A DNA stretch of 64,000 bases from Levilactobacillus brevis (GCA_021383565.1 CP079699.1:372001-436000); one strand, 5' to 3'; shown: positions 8,607 to 17,981, counted from the first letter of the stretch. Translations and numbers: made by a program. The notes: generated by a model not told the origin, from the letters alone.

Positions 8607-9755
8607 TTGAAACGTGTACAAATTACCGGGAAGTCCGTTCGTAAATTTGAGGACGGCTATCCCATCGTATCTTTAACTGACTTAGAAAATGCCCAAGACT
8701 TCGACAATGGCGCTTGGGTGCAACTCGAAAATCATGGCCATTTTGTGGCCACAGCTTACTTTGCCAAGCAGCACCGGGGTGTGGGCTTCGTCATGAGTCT
8801 GCGGGAAAACGAAAGCATTGACGAACGCTTCTTTACCAGTAAGTTCCGTGCGGCGGTGGCTAAGCGGGCAGCTTTTGCTGACAGTCCAGCCTACCGGTTA
8901 TTTAACGGAACCGGCGATGGCCTGGGCGGCTTGGTCGTTGACGTCTTCAACGGACAATACGTTTTCCGTTGGCAGAACAGCGCCATCAAGCAACAAGCTA
9001 AGTTGATTTACGCTGGTTTTGAACGGATCGTGGGCAAGGGCCAGACGATTCTGGCCGAAGTGCCGGGTCAAGAGCACTTACAACTGGTCAGCGGGCAATT
9101 AGAAGATCAGCCGTCAGCCGTATTGGAAAATGGGGTCACGTATCCCGTGGACTTAACGGTCAGCCGACAACTATTGGCCTTGGAATTCCGTGACATTCGG
9201 GCGTGGGCCAAGGCAACCAGCCAGCAGCGGCGGATTCTGAACTTGTTCAGCGCCGAAACGGGTCTGGTAACGGCCGCAATGCTCGGTGGGGCGATTGAAG
9301 CGGTCACCGTTGACCCGACTAATCGGGCCACGACGGCTGTTCAGGCGCAGTTGGCAGCGAACAACTTTGACCAAGCGGCCGTGGAAATGCGGACGATGGA
9401 CGTGGCCAACTATCTGGATTATGCGGTCAAGCATGACCTCACCTTTGATACGATCTTCATCAATCCACCGGCCTTTATCCGCGGCAAGAAGCGGGCGTTC
9501 ACCCTGGAACAAGACTTACAGGACCTGATTGAACAAGCGCTGAAGCTGGCCAAGGCGGGCACGCAGGTGGTTGTGACGACCACAACGCCGACCTACAGTA
9601 TGAAGCGTCTGCGGGAGACAATTAGTGACGCGGCGCAAAATTATACCGGTCATGTAACTGTTTCCAACACGTACCTTTCACCGAACGACTTCTTGACGAA
9701 TCGGGCCGACCGTCATAGCGAGGCGTTAAAGGGCGTTCAGCTGACTGTCGATTAA
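8607..9755 (+). CDS. Class I rRNA methyltransferase, RlmI/RlmCD-like with PUA domain
   Basis: A 382-residue protein. The N-terminal 80 residues form a PUA-like domain (GAWVQLENHGHFVATAYFAK) used to bind RNA; the middle has the EEHE-like RlmI fold, and the C-terminal part is a Rossmann methyltransferase with the SAM loop LNLFSAETG (near 213) and the catalytic-like FINPPAF (near 285). RlmI of E. coli makes m5C1962 in 23S rRNA; the catalytic Cys of that enzyme is not evident here, so the exact base is uncertain. The start is TTG, fixed by AAGGAGG at 8594-8600. Confidence 0.85.
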   Translation: MKRVQITGKSVRKFEDGYPIVSLTDLENAQDFDNGAWVQLENHGHFVATAYFAKQHRGVGFVMSLRENESIDERFFTSKFRAAVAKRAAFADSPAYRLFNGTGDGLGGLVVDVFNGQYVFRWQNSAIKQQAKLIYAGFERIVGKGQTILAEVPGQEHLQLVSGQLEDQPSAVLENGVTYPVDLTVSRQLLALEFRDIRAWAKATSQQRRILNLFSAETGLVTAAMLGGAIEAVTVDPTNRATTAVQAQLAANNFDQAAVEMRTMDVANYLDYAVKHDLTFDTIFINPPAFIRGKKRAFTLEQDLQDLIEQALKLAKAGTQVVVTTTTPTYSMKRLRETISDAAQNYTGHVTVSNTYLSPNDFLTNRADRHSEALKGVQLTVD

Positions 9756-9784
9756 TTGAAAACATCTTGAAAAGAATTGCAAAC

Positions 9785-9828
9785 AATCCCAACCGGTAAG
9801 ATAGACCACTTACCGATTGGGGTTTTTG
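9785..9828 (+). terminator. Terminator after the methyltransferase gene
   Basis: CCCAACCGGTAAG and CTTACCGATTGGG pair with one mismatch around an 8-base loop, followed by G and TTTTT. Confidence 0.85.
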
Positions 9829-9885
9829 TTAAGCATTTATAGTTTACATTTAGAATCGAAAACAGTAGACTTACTATTGCTAAAT

Positions 9886-9899
9886 AAAAAACGCTTTCA
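9886..9899 (+). promoter_or_regulatory. Candidate cre (CcpA) site before the sugar transporter
   Basis: AAAAAACGCTTTCA matches 12 of 14 positions of TGWAANCGNTNWCA, lying about 40 bases before the transporter start. Suggests carbon catabolite control but two conserved positions (TG) are missing. Confidence 0.35.
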
Positions 9900-9940
9900 A
9901 GAAAAATGACAAGAATTGAAACGAGAGTTGAGGTTTACAA

Positions 9941-10807
9941 ATGGGTATTTTACTAGCTTTAATCCCCACTGTGTGTTGGGGAAGTATCGGGTTAATCAGT
10001 GGGAAACTAGGTGGAACATCCTACCAACAAACGTTGGGGATGACTGCCGGTGCCGTCTTGTTTGGTCTGTTTTCAGTCTTTTATTTCCATACGGCAATTT
10101 CGGGGATGGCGATGGTTGTTGGGATCGCGTCGGGACTTTGCTGGTCCGTGGGGCAGTTTGAACAATTCCAATCCATGAAGTTTATTGGTATCTCCCGGAC
10201 GGTGCCCATTTCGACCGGTCTCCAGTTAGTGGGGACGGCGTTAGCTGGGGTCCTGTTATTCCATGAATGGAAAACGACGCGGATGGTGACCATGGGGACC
10301 ATCGCCGTAATCGTATTGATTGCAGGGGCGGCGCTGACGTCGCTCCGTGATTCTCGTGCCCAGACGTCGGGAACGAGTCAACCGATGCAAGCCGGTAAAG
10401 GGGCCACTGCTATTATTATTTCCACGATCGGGTACGTGTTGTACACGGTCATCGTCAATGCTTCCGGTTTACCTTCTAAGACGGTCATCTTTCCGCAATC
10501 GCTGGGGATGATTCTGGGCGCCACGATTTTCGTGCTGTTCTCCCGGCAAAAGGTCATGCACAAGGCGACGGCCAAGAACATTATGACCGGGATCGTCTGG
10601 GGCATTGGGAACTTCTTCATGTTCATGGCCATCCCATCAATTGGTCTAGCCATCAGTTACTCGTTGGCCCAATGTGGGATTGTGATTTCAACCTTTGGGA
10701 GCATCTGGCTCTTGGGTGAAAAGAAGACTGGTCGCGAAATGGTCTACATCACGATTGGTTCCTTATTGGTCGTCGTTGGTGGGGTAACCCTCGGTTTGAT
10801 GAAATAG
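9941..10807 (+). CDS. GRP-family sugar uptake protein (GlcU/RbsU-like)
   Basis: A 288-residue membrane protein with about ten helices in two five-helix halves. The opening MGILLALIPTVCWGSIGLISGK and the internal MAIPSIGLAISYSLAQCG are typical of the glucose/ribose porter (GRP) branch of the drug/metabolite transporter superfamily, which imports glucose or ribose by proton symport without phosphorylation. GAGG lies upstream of the ATG. It sits directly before pgi, which fits glucose import followed by isomerisation of glucose-6-phosphate after glucokinase. Substrate cannot be fixed from sequence. Confidence 0.88.
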   Translation: MGILLALIPTVCWGSIGLISGKLGGTSYQQTLGMTAGAVLFGLFSVFYFHTAISGMAMVVGIASGLCWSVGQFEQFQSMKFIGISRTVPISTGLQLVGTALAGVLLFHEWKTTRMVTMGTIAVIVLIAGAALTSLRDSRAQTSGTSQPMQAGKGATAIIISTIGYVLYTVIVNASGLPSKTVIFPQSLGMILGATIFVLFSRQKVMHKATAKNIMTGIVWGIGNFFMFMAIPSIGLAISYSLAQCGIVISTFGSIWLLGEKKTGREMVYITIGSLLVVVGGVTLGLMK

Positions 10808-10872
10808 GTTACATTTGGTTGGTAACGAAGGTTATCGACCTTTTTCTTTACAAAGAAATTTGGACTATACCA

Positions 10873-10900
10873 TTTACAACGCGGCAGTTTGCGTTATAAT
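10873..10900 (+). promoter_or_regulatory. pgi promoter
   Basis: TTTACA, 16 bases, TATAAT, 39 bases before the pgi start. Confidence 0.7.
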
Positions 10901-10938
10901 GGACTAGTCAATAACAATAAAAGTGAGGTTTTCTTAAT

Positions 10939-12285
10939 ATGGCACATATCGCCTTTGATCTTTCGAAACTTGAACCATTTGTTCATGACAACGAATTAGG
11001 AGAAATGCAAGCAATGGTGACGGCGGCGGACACTGAGTTACGCCAAGGAACCGGTGCGGGTAGCGACTTCCGTGATTGGTTAACGTTACCTAAGGATTAC
11101 GACAAGGAAGAATTTGCCCGGATTAAGGCTGCAGCGAAGAAGATTCAATCCGACTCCGCTGTGCTGGTCGTTATCGGTATCGGGGGCTCTTACTTGGGTG
11201 CCAAGATGGCCGTTGATTTCTTGAACGATACGTTCTTCAACTATTTGCCAGCCGACAAGCGGAACGCCCCACAAGTCTTCTTTGCTGGGAACTCCGTGAG
11301 TGCCGACTACGTCCACGACCTGATTAACCTGATTGGCGATCGGGACTTCTCCGTTAACGTGATTTCGAAGTCTGGGACCACGACGGAACCATCCATTGCC
11401 TTCCGGATCTTCAAAGACATGTTGATCAAGAAGTATGGTGAAGCTGGTGCCAAGGAACGGATTTACGCGACGACTGATAAGAAGCGCGGTGCCTTGAAGA
11501 CCGAAGCCAATGCTGCTGGTTACGAATCCTTCGTGATTCCTGATGGTGTTGGTGGCCGTTACTCCGTCCTGAGTGCCGTTGGCTTATTGCCAATCGCAGC
11601 TTCAGGTGCCAACATTGATGAGTTAATGCAAGGGGCTGCGGACGCACAAGACGCCTACACGAACCCTGATTTAACCAAGAACGAAGCTTACCAATACGCC
11701 GCCTTACGGAATATTTTGTACCGCAAGGGCTACACGACCGAATTGCTGGAAAACTACGAACCACGCCTGCAATACTTAGCAGAATGGTGGAAGCAGTTGA
11801 CCGGTGAATCCGAAGGTAAGGATCAAAAGGGGATTTACCCATCTTCCGCCAACTTCAGTACCGACCTGCACTCCTTGGGTCAGTACATCCAAGAAGGGCA
11901 ACGGAACCTGATGGAAACCGTTGTGATGATCGACAAGCCACGGACCGACGTTGATGTCCCAACGGCTGACGATGATCTGGACGGCTTAGGCTACTTGCAA
12001 GGCAAGAACATGGGCTTTGTGAACCAAAAGGCCTTTGAAGGGGTTGTCTTGGCTCATACCGATGGTGGTGTGCCTAATATGAGCGTTCATATCCCAGATA
12101 CGACGCCATACACGTTGGGTTACCTAATCTACTTCTTTGAAGTGGCTATTGGGATCTCCGGTTACCTGAACGGGATTAACCCATTCAACCAACCTGGTGT
12201 TGAGGCCTACAAGACCAACATGTTTGCTCTTTTAGGCAAGCCCGGGTTTGAAAAGTTAGGCAAGGAACTAAACGCCCGGCTTTAA
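10939..12285 (+). CDS. pgi: Glucose-6-phosphate isomerase
   Basis: A 448-residue cytoplasmic glycolytic enzyme interconverting glucose-6-phosphate and fructose-6-phosphate, of normal length for Firmicutes. Phosphosugar-binding segments [13 protein letters not shown] (about 76-88) and [10 protein letters not shown] (about 144-153) are present, as are the catalytic Glu region in SLGQYIQEG (near 313) and the late Lys in [16 protein letters not shown] lies upstream of the ATG. It has its own promoter and terminator. Confidence 0.97.
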   Translation: MAHIAFDLSKLEPFVHDNELGEMQAMVTAADTELRQGTGAGSDFRDWLTLPKDYDKEEFARIKAAAKKIQSDSAVLVVIGIGGSYLGAKMAVDFLNDTFFNYLPADKRNAPQVFFAGNSVSADYVHDLINLIGDRDFSVNVISKSGTTTEPSIAFRIFKDMLIKKYGEAGAKERIYATTDKKRGALKTEANAAGYESFVIPDGVGGRYSVLSAVGLLPIAASGANIDELMQGAADAQDAYTNPDLTKNEAYQYAALRNILYRKGYTTELLENYEPRLQYLAEWWKQLTGESEGKDQKGIYPSSANFSTDLHSLGQYIQEGQRNLMETVVMIDKPRTDVDVPTADDDLDGLGYLQGKNMGFVNQKAFEGVVLAHTDGGVPNMSVHIPDTTPYTLGYLIYFFEVAIGISGYLNGINPFNQPGVEAYKTNMFALLGKPGFEKLGKELNARL

Positions 12286-12305
12286 TTTAACGAATAAGTT
12301 AGGGA

Positions 12306-12338
12306 AGCACTCAGTTCACCGTGAACGGGGTGCTTTTT
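12306..12338 (+). terminator. pgi terminator
   Basis: GCACTCAGTTCAC, loop, GTGAACGGGGTGC, TTTTT. Confidence 0.85.
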
Positions 12339-12390
12339 ATTTGGCGTAGGGGCTGACTCTGGGGGAATAGAGAACAGTGGCCGTCAATTA

Positions 12391-12405
12391 ATTGTTAACC
12401 GGTTA
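12391..12405. promoter_or_regulatory. Perfect palindrome upstream of the YfhO gene
   Basis: GTTAACCGGTTAAAC contains the 12-base perfect palindrome TTAACCGGTTAA about 185 bases before the GTG start. A further downstream TGTATAAAAT (near 12480) may be an extended -10. Possible operator; the regulator is unknown. Confidence 0.3.
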
Positions 12406-12582
12406 AACATAGAAACGGCTATCACTGGGAATGTTACAGCAAGTGAAGATTTTGTTACAGTTTGGGATTACCCCTTGTGATGTATAAAATCCCCCCGTAT
12501 AGTTGTAAGAGGGAATATCGGAATTTTTATGAACAGTTGCAATCGGAGCAACAGGGACTTTGAATAAGGGGAGAGAATTTTA

Positions 12583-15500
12583 GTGAAGGCTTCAAAGAAG
12601 AATTATTGGCTTTATACGCTAATCTTTGCCGGATTAGTGGTTTGTCTCTACGGCATTTTTATCCTGACGGGTAAGTCGTTCATCTGGGAAGGGGACGGCT
12701 TGGCACAGCATTATCCCGTACTGGAAAAGTTTTATACCTGGTTACATGCAGGGAGTTTATCAGGGTGGTCATGGAATCTTGGCTTAGGCGCGGATAAAAT
12801 GACGACCTTCTCTTACTATGTCTTGGGGGACCCTTTCAGTTATCTGATCTGGTTCTTCCCGAAGCACAGTATTGAGATGGGCTACAACCTGTTGATTCTA
12901 CTGCGACTATACGTGAGTGGTTTGGCATTCATGCTGTTTGCTCGGCAACGTCACTTTAAGCCCGGCAGTCAGATGATGGGGACGTTGACGTACACCTTTA
13001 CCGGGTATTCACTGTACGTTAGCATTCGGCACCCATTTTTCTTGTTACCCATGATCTTGTTCCCACTGTTAGCTTACGGGATTGATCACATCTATCAGGG
13101 AAAAACGTGGGTCCCGCTGGCCGTCTTCACGGGGCTGGCCCTGGTCAGCAACTTTTATTTTGCATACATTCTGGCAATTGGGAGTCTGGTCTACGCCGTT
13201 TTGCGGTACTTCAATGTCCGGGACACGATCGCCCAAAAAGGCTGGCCTCTAATCATTAAATTGGTGGGTGCCGGATTGGCCGGTTTCTTGCTGTCCGGGA
13301 TCATCTTTATTCCATCATTAATTGGGGTTTTGACGTCGACGCGGGCCACGGGAAACTTTGCCAACGGTTACTTTATTTATCCATTTAGCTATTATTTGCG
13401 GTTGCCGAATGCGCTGGGGACGACGGGGAATCCCATGCGCTTCTGGGCCAATCTGGGCTTAGCTGGGCTGACTTTCTTGAGCCTGATGTACGTGGTGCGG
13501 CATGCGCGCCGGTACCTCTGGTTTGATATCGGGTTGTTAATCTTGGTCATCGGCTCGTTACTACCCGAGGTTGCTGCCATCATGAACGGGGGCACCACGC
13601 CGTCGCAACGATGGCTATTACTGGGTTGCTTGGCCTTTAGTCTGGCGGTCATGTACTTTATTGATGCCTTGCCGCGAATCGATCGGAGCGACCTTTCGGC
13701 GATGATCGTCGGCACGTTATTTTTGCTGGTCCTGGTTTGGGCCGCCAACGGGTTTATCTTTAGCAATGATCCGCACGATTTTGTTATCTATGGGTTACTC
13801 CTGCTCACGTTAGGAGCGATCGTGGTGGGTCACTTCTATCAGTGGTCGCGTCACCGGGTTATCTGGACGTTGCTGGGACTCTTGTGTTTAAACATTGTGG
13901 CCAACGGTTACGGGTACTTCAGCCCTAACGCTGGGGGTGCCAGCAATCAATTGCTGACACGCGGTGTTGCTAGCAAGTTCCAGCGTAATTTCTACGATGG
14001 GGCCGAGAGCTACGTGAAGCAGCAACCCGGTTTTAAGCGCAGTACGATTAGCAAGTATTATTACTATAGTAATGAAGCGAAAACCAATATGGGGATGAAT
14101 TTAGGTGCCCATGACATCATGTCGTATTTCTCAATTCAAGATGGATCGGTGGGCGACTTCAGCGAAGAATTGGCCAACTCACAATTCAAGATGAATAAAC
14201 CCATCAATCAGGCGGACAATCGAACCACGATGAGTAATCTGCTCGGTGTTAACTACATTTTCGCCCGGAGTAATCAGCTCAAGACACAGGGTTTTCCGTA
14301 CGGCTATACACCCGTGAAAAAGAACGGACACGTGTTGACCTATAAGGATCGACCCGTCCATGACCTGGGGAATAACTATGATACGGTCATTTTGAAGTCA
14401 AAATACGCGTTGCCACTGGCTTATTTGCAGACTAAGCAGCTGAGTCAGAGACAGTTCAAGCAGCTGAACGGGAGTGATAAGGAACAAGCCCTGACGTATG
14501 GTGCGTTGACCGCCAAACAAGCCAAGGGTGTTCCGACGACGACCTACCACAGTCAGAGTAAGACGCTGGGGTATCAAACGCAGGCAGATAACAGCACGGT
14601 GCTGGATAATTTGAAACAGGTCATGAAGTTCCGGCAACAAGGAAATCAGATGGACCCCGACAAGATTACCACCACCAAGTCATCATTGATACAGACCAAC
14701 CAAGACCGGTCCGTTAACATTACGGATGACAAGGCACGGTTGGAACGGCTGACTGGGCAAAATCGGACTGCGTTGCAGCAAAATAACCGGGCAAACCGGA
14801 CGGCGCTGCATAAGATGATTAGTGACAATCAGAACCAACCGGTCACGTATCGTCTGCATCTCAAGCAACCTAAGCAAAATAAGGGAACGGAGATGTATCT
14901 GGAACTCGATGGTATTCAGGCTGAACGGTTCTCAGTCAACGATAAGTATCAAGCCGCGAAGACAACCAAGGCCTTCAGTAACCAGGCGTTCACGGGGATT
15001 ACGCGGATTAATCAGTTGCGTTCGTCAATCTGGAATCAAAGTGACGGGGCTTACTCGGTTACAGCGACGACGGCTAACAACGTCACGAGCTTTAATCAAC
15101 TTGGCCAGTCAAACCTGTCGGACTACCAGGAGAAGCATCACGTGCTCCTGAATTTAGGGTATTCGGACAAGGCACGGCACAATATTAAGTTAACGTTTAA
15201 GGGCGTCAAGAATCTGTCGTTTAAATCGGCTAAGGTCATTGCGGTGCCATTTGGCAGCCAATATGATCAACGGATGTCACAGCTCCAGAAGCAAGGCTTG
15301 CAGGGCTTAGACGTCAAAAATAACCGGGTGACGGGAACGTCACGGTCGACGCAAGCCAGTGTGCTGACAACGTCGATTCCGTATAACACGGGTTGGCAGC
15401 TGAAGGTGGACGGCAAGCAACAGCCGATCACCAAGGTTAACGTTGGATTCGTGGGTGCTCGGCTTTCGGCGGGAACCCATAAGATTGAACTCACCTATCG

Positions 15501-15600
15501 GACGCCAGGACAACGCCTCGGCATGGGGTTAACCCTACTGGGCGCTCTGGTATTGCTCGTCACCGGTGGCTACCACTTCTGGTGGCGTCGACGGCGGTAA
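12583..15600 (+). CDS. YfhO family membrane glycosylation protein
   Basis: A 1005-residue protein with a GT-C-like architecture. About a dozen membrane helices fill residues 8-470, with the acidic motif WEGDGLAQHYP in the first extracellular loop, as in other YfhO proteins. A long extracellular region (about 470-970) is rich in Asn, Gln and Lys, and a final helix (about 975-995) ends in a basic tail. In other Firmicutes YfhO proteins are linked to adding sugars to lipoteichoic acid or other wall polymers using lipid-linked donors; that role is inferred here. The start is GTG, preceded by AAGGGGAGAG. Confidence 0.88.
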   Translation: MKASKKNYWLYTLIFAGLVVCLYGIFILTGKSFIWEGDGLAQHYPVLEKFYTWLHAGSLSGWSWNLGLGADKMTTFSYYVLGDPFSYLIWFFPKHSIEMGYNLLILLRLYVSGLAFMLFARQRHFKPGSQMMGTLTYTFTGYSLYVSIRHPFFLLPMILFPLLAYGIDHIYQGKTWVPLAVFTGLALVSNFYFAYILAIGSLVYAVLRYFNVRDTIAQKGWPLIIKLVGAGLAGFLLSGIIFIPSLIGVLTSTRATGNFANGYFIYPFSYYLRLPNALGTTGNPMRFWANLGLAGLTFLSLMYVVRHARRYLWFDIGLLILVIGSLLPEVAAIMNGGTTPSQRWLLLGCLAFSLAVMYFIDALPRIDRSDLSAMIVGTLFLLVLVWAANGFIFSNDPHDFVIYGLLLLTLGAIVVGHFYQWSRHRVIWTLLGLLCLNIVANGYGYFSPNAGGASNQLLTRGVASKFQRNFYDGAESYVKQQPGFKRSTISKYYYYSNEAKTNMGMNLGAHDIMSYFSIQDGSVGDFSEELANSQFKMNKPINQADNRTTMSNLLGVNYIFARSNQLKTQGFPYGYTPVKKNGHVLTYKDRPVHDLGNNYDTVILKSKYALPLAYLQTKQLSQRQFKQLNGSDKEQALTYGALTAKQAKGVPTTTYHSQSKTLGYQTQADNSTVLDNLKQVMKFRQQGNQMDPDKITTTKSSLIQTNQDRSVNITDDKARLERLTGQNRTALQQNNRANRTALHKMISDNQNQPVTYRLHLKQPKQNKGTEMYLELDGIQAERFSVNDKYQAAKTTKAFSNQAFTGITRINQLRSSIWNQSDGAYSVTATTANNVTSFNQLGQSNLSDYQEKHHVLLNLGYSDKARHNIKLTFKGVKNLSFKSAKVIAVPFGSQYDQRMSQLQKQGLQGLDVKNNRVTGTSRSTQASVLTTSIPYNTGWQLKVDGKQQPITKVNVGFVGARLSAGTHKIELTYRTPGQRLGMGLTLLGALVLLVTGGYHFWWRRRR

Positions 15601-15610
15601 GTCTAGAAAA

Positions 15611-15679
15611 AGAGCATCTCTCGACGCGTCGGGGGATGCTCAATGAGAAGGTACTTCGTGTAAAAGCGGGGTGCCTTTT
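15611..15679 (+). terminator. Double hairpin terminator after the YfhO gene
   Basis: GAGCATC...GATGCTC forms one hairpin at about 15611-15640; AAGGTACTTCG pairs with GCGGGGTGCCTT (G-U pairs included) at 15648-15679 and is followed by the T run. Confidence 0.7.
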
Positions 15680-15870
15680 TAGTTGTAATTAAAGAAATCC
15701 CAGATCAATGTGGCGGTCAAGACCACAATAAAGGCCAGTTCAGCGAAGAAATAGTGGTGGGGTGGTGTCTGCCGGCGGCCCATCATTGGCCAAGGCTCCG
15801 GTTAAGCCGTAAAGTAACGTGGCAGCAGAGGTGAGACGGTGTGTAACGACCCATTTCTAGCGAGTCCTCC
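15679..15870 (-). pseudogene. Degenerate small two-helix membrane gene
   Basis: Reading on the minus strand, AGGAGG near 15867 precedes an ATG at 15854, but that frame stops after 23 codons. An adjacent frame carries the plausible helix RLTSAATLLYGLTGALAND, and after a frame change an ORF at 15786-15679 gives MMGRRQTPPHHYFFAEL and a second helix FIVVLTATLIWDFFNYN. This looks like a roughly 55-residue membrane protein broken by frameshifts. Alternatively the 35-residue C-terminal frame alone may be expressed. The remaining bases to 16013 are very AT-rich and hold nothing recognisable. Confidence 0.35.
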
Positions 15871-16013
15871 TTGAAAGGAAAGGTTTAACGGTACAGACCA
15901 ATCTTAAAGGAAGCACCCGTGTTTGGCAAGAAGTTTATCTATTTAATTATTTATAATGTTATAATTAAAATTATTTAAACCGATTAAAGCTGGAGAGAAC
16001 GCTGTGGGGCGGC

Positions 16014-16271
16014 CTAGGAGGCGGTCTGTGTTGTTTGGGCAATGATAGTGAATCTTTCAATGACGTACTGGTGCCGAGCGTTGTAATGGCCATATAGGGC
16101 GACCTGCGAGTTGCGGGTCGCCTGGTCAAGGAAATTCAGGCCATGCTGATGAACGAGGCAGTTTAGTTGTGTGCCGTCGGTTGTTGTCAGCTTGACGAAG
16201 AGTAGCAGGGGCGCTAGCTTTAAGACTTTAGGCGTGGTTGTAATTTTGCCGTTTACGGCGAATTTAGTCAT
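16014..16271 (-). CDS. Small OB-fold-like protein under SOS control
   Basis: An 85-residue soluble protein, not recognised as a named family. Alternating hydrophobic strands (FAVNGKI, LLLFVKLTT, QLNCLVH, SQVALYGHY, YVIERFTII) suggest a five-stranded OB fold such as those binding single-stranded nucleic acid. The start ATG at 16271 has GAGG 8 bases upstream; a GTG nine bases earlier overlaps that site. Its promoter contains a perfect LexA box between the -35 and -10, so it should be induced by DNA damage. The IS30 element has landed just upstream of the promoter. Function is inferred from fold-like pattern and regulation only. Confidence 0.65.
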   Translation of the reverse strand: MTKFAVNGKITTTPKVLKLAPLLLFVKLTTTDGTQLNCLVHQHGLNFLDQATRNSQVALYGHYNARHQYVIERFTIIAQTTQTAS

Positions 16272-16287
16272 GATAATCACCTCATAA

Positions 16288-16316
16288 GCATTATACGAAC
16301 AAACGTTCGATAAAGC
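16288..16316 (-). promoter_or_regulatory. SOS promoter: LexA box between -35 and -10
   Basis: On the minus strand TTGCTT, 17 bases, TATAAT. The spacer contains CGAACGTTTGTTCG (16296-16309), a perfect match to the Gram-positive LexA/DinR box CGAACRNRYGTTYG read on the plus strand. Bound LexA would block RNA polymerase. Confidence 0.85.
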
Positions 16317-16458
16317 AACTCGTTGATCTTGCTAATTTTCTAGATTTATTGAAAGTTTAAACCGTATGGTAAAGTCATTTTAGCTGAGTTAAAATCCAAC
16401 AAAATTTCGCAAATTGCAAGTGCAAGTTAGCCAGCGCAGGCGAAGACAGCTGGCGGAA

Positions 16459-17593
16459 AGGTTTCAGTGAGTTTCAATTGAAGAAAGCTAAGCAGTATGA
16501 GCCTTGCGAGCACGCTTGACTTCTCTTTCAAAAGCTTCGGCTGGTGTTTTGAACTTTAAAATTCGCCGAGGCAGGTTGTTCAGATGCGATTGAGCAATCT
16601 GAACTTGGCTTGGAGTGGCAATGTCGAGTGATTGCCCCTTGGGAAAATAGCGACGAAGCATCCGATTATGAACTTCATTAGTGCCTCGTTCTGAAGATGT
16701 GTACGGGTGGGCAAAATAAGTGTCAGCTATGCCATTCAGTGCAGTCTCTAAGGTCGTAAACTCAGTACCATTATCTGCCGTCACGGTCTTGATAATATCA
16801 CCATATTGATTAACAATATTTCGCAATGCATACGATACTGAATCTGCGTCTTTACCCTCAATCAAGCAGACTATTTCAAAGCGTGTTTTACGCTCTGTGA
16901 AAGTCAACAAGACGCTCTGGCTACCATTACGCTCACCAACAACGGTATCAATTTCAAAATGTCCAAACTCATGACGGTTATTGACCTTCTTGGGGCGTTC
17001 ATCAATACTTTTAGAACCGGCCAGCCGTTTAACTTTCGTTGTTTTATGATGAGCCATTCGGCGTCTTACTTTCTCCACAAGATCGATATTGCGGATCTCC
17101 AATAATTGTGCATCAATATAGTTGTACAGTGTCTTCGCACAAATCATCTTATGAGGTGAAAATAAACGGTGCTTTTTAGCATATCCTACCGTTGCGTCGG
17201 GTGACCAGTGCTCCGTGTGAAACTTGTCATCAAAGTAGGCTAGGAAGTCGGTGACTTGCTTAAACTTTAATGGACGTCTACTATTGGACCGGTTCTCCTC
17301 ATAGCGAGCCTGAGCTGCTTCAGGACAATAAACCTTAAGGTAGTGCTTCTCTCCGTTAATCTTCTTAACCTGCTTAATAGTGCCACGAGAAAGCTCATTA
17401 TTAATGGTTTGATGACTAACACCGATAATAGATGCAATCTGGCGTGCAGAATGGCCTTCGGAGTGTAGAGAAGCAATCATTCCACGTTCAATTTGAGTTA
17501 AGTGGTGACCCTTTTGACGATTTGTGGTAAGCTGTTGTTGCGTCAAGACGAAAACCTCTCTCATTGTTTAGTGTTGGAACTTCAATGATACCT
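16459..17593 (-). mobile_element. IS30-family insertion sequence
   Basis: About 1.13 kb around one transposase gene. Imperfect terminal inverted repeats are suggested by AGGTTTCAGTGAGTTTCAA at the left and AGGTATCATTGAAGTTCCAA at the right (other strand). Ends are approximate. No clear short target duplication was identified, though the 13-base word TCCAACAAAATTT occurs outside both ends (16395 and 17673). Confidence 0.6.
16488..17546 (-). CDS. IS30-family transposase
   Basis: About 352 residues. An N-terminal helix-turn-helix (LTQIERGMIASLHSEGHSARQIASIIGVSHQTINNEL) recognises the inverted repeats. The DDE catalytic core is complete: first Asp in FEIDTVVGERNG, second Asp in TVTADNGTEF, and the Glu in SSERGTNEVHNR (with the expected ERGTNEN-like IS30 motif). 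The frame is open, so the element may be active. The start is likely TTG at 17546 with AGAGAGG 8 bases upstream; an in-frame ATG at 17564 lacks a ribosome site. Confidence 0.9.
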   Translation of the reverse strand: MTQQQLTTNRQKGHHLTQIERGMIASLHSEGHSARQIASIIGVSHQTINNELSRGTIKQVKKINGEKHYLKVYCPEAAQARYEENRSNSRRPLKFKQVTDFLAYFDDKFHTEHWSPDATVGYAKKHRLFSPHKMICAKTLYNYIDAQLLEIRNIDLVEKVRRRMAHHKTTKVKRLAGSKSIDERPKKVNNRHEFGHFEIDTVVGERNGSQSVLLTFTERKTRFEIVCLIEGKDADSVSYALRNIVNQYGDIIKTVTADNGTEFTTLETALNGIADTYFAHPYTSSERGTNEVHNRMLRRYFPKGQSLDIATPSQVQIAQSHLNNLPRRILKFKTPAEAFEREVKRARKAHTA

Positions 17594-17738
17594 GATTTTT
17601 CGTCTTGGTGTCTTTTTTTGACCATTTTTTGATCAATCAACATGGGTGGCTAACTTGATTATAAAATTCGCGTCCAACAAAATTTTTGATATAAATGGTA
17701 ATTTCAATTACCGATTTTGAAAGACCAGTTTGAAATTT

Positions 17739-17782
17739 TTCGCAAGTTTTGCCGAAGCACGGCTTTGCGAAGAACTTGCGAA
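17739..17782. repeat. Long hairpin between the IS and tRNA-Glu
   Basis: TTCGCAAGTT and AACTTGCGAA are separated by 24 bases that contain a further GCC/GGC pair. It lacks a T run. Role unknown; could be an IS-linked or RNA end structure. Confidence 0.5.
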
Positions 17783-17813
17783 GCTGAAGTCATAAATGAT
17801 GATTTTTTGTACA

Positions 17814-17864
17814 AAAAATCACCCAACAAATGCTGATATAACAGCGCTTGTTGGGTGACTCACA
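17814..17864 (-). terminator. tRNA-Glu terminator
   Basis: On the minus strand CACCCAACAA pairs with TTGTTGGGTG and is followed by ATTTTTTG. Confidence 0.85.
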
Positions 17865-17884
17865 CGTCGATAATTCTTTAATTA

Positions 17885-17958
17885 TCACCCGCACGGGGCT
17901 CGAACCCGTAACTCCGCCTTGAGAGGGCGACGTCTTAAACCAGTTTGACCAGCGGGCA
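17885..17958 (-). tRNA. tRNA-Glu (anticodon CTC)
   Basis: A 74-nt cloverleaf: acceptor TGCCCGC/GCGGGTG (the outer two pairs are wobble), D arm with GTC/GAC, anticodon stem TCGCC/GGCGG with loop CTCTCAA giving CTC, and T arm ACGGG-TTCGAGC-CCCGT. CCA is not encoded. It has its own promoter and terminator. The identity follows from the anticodon; the weak outer acceptor pairs make it slightly unusual. Confidence 0.8.
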
Positions 17959-17981
17959 ATGTCATTAACTAGGCAATTACT

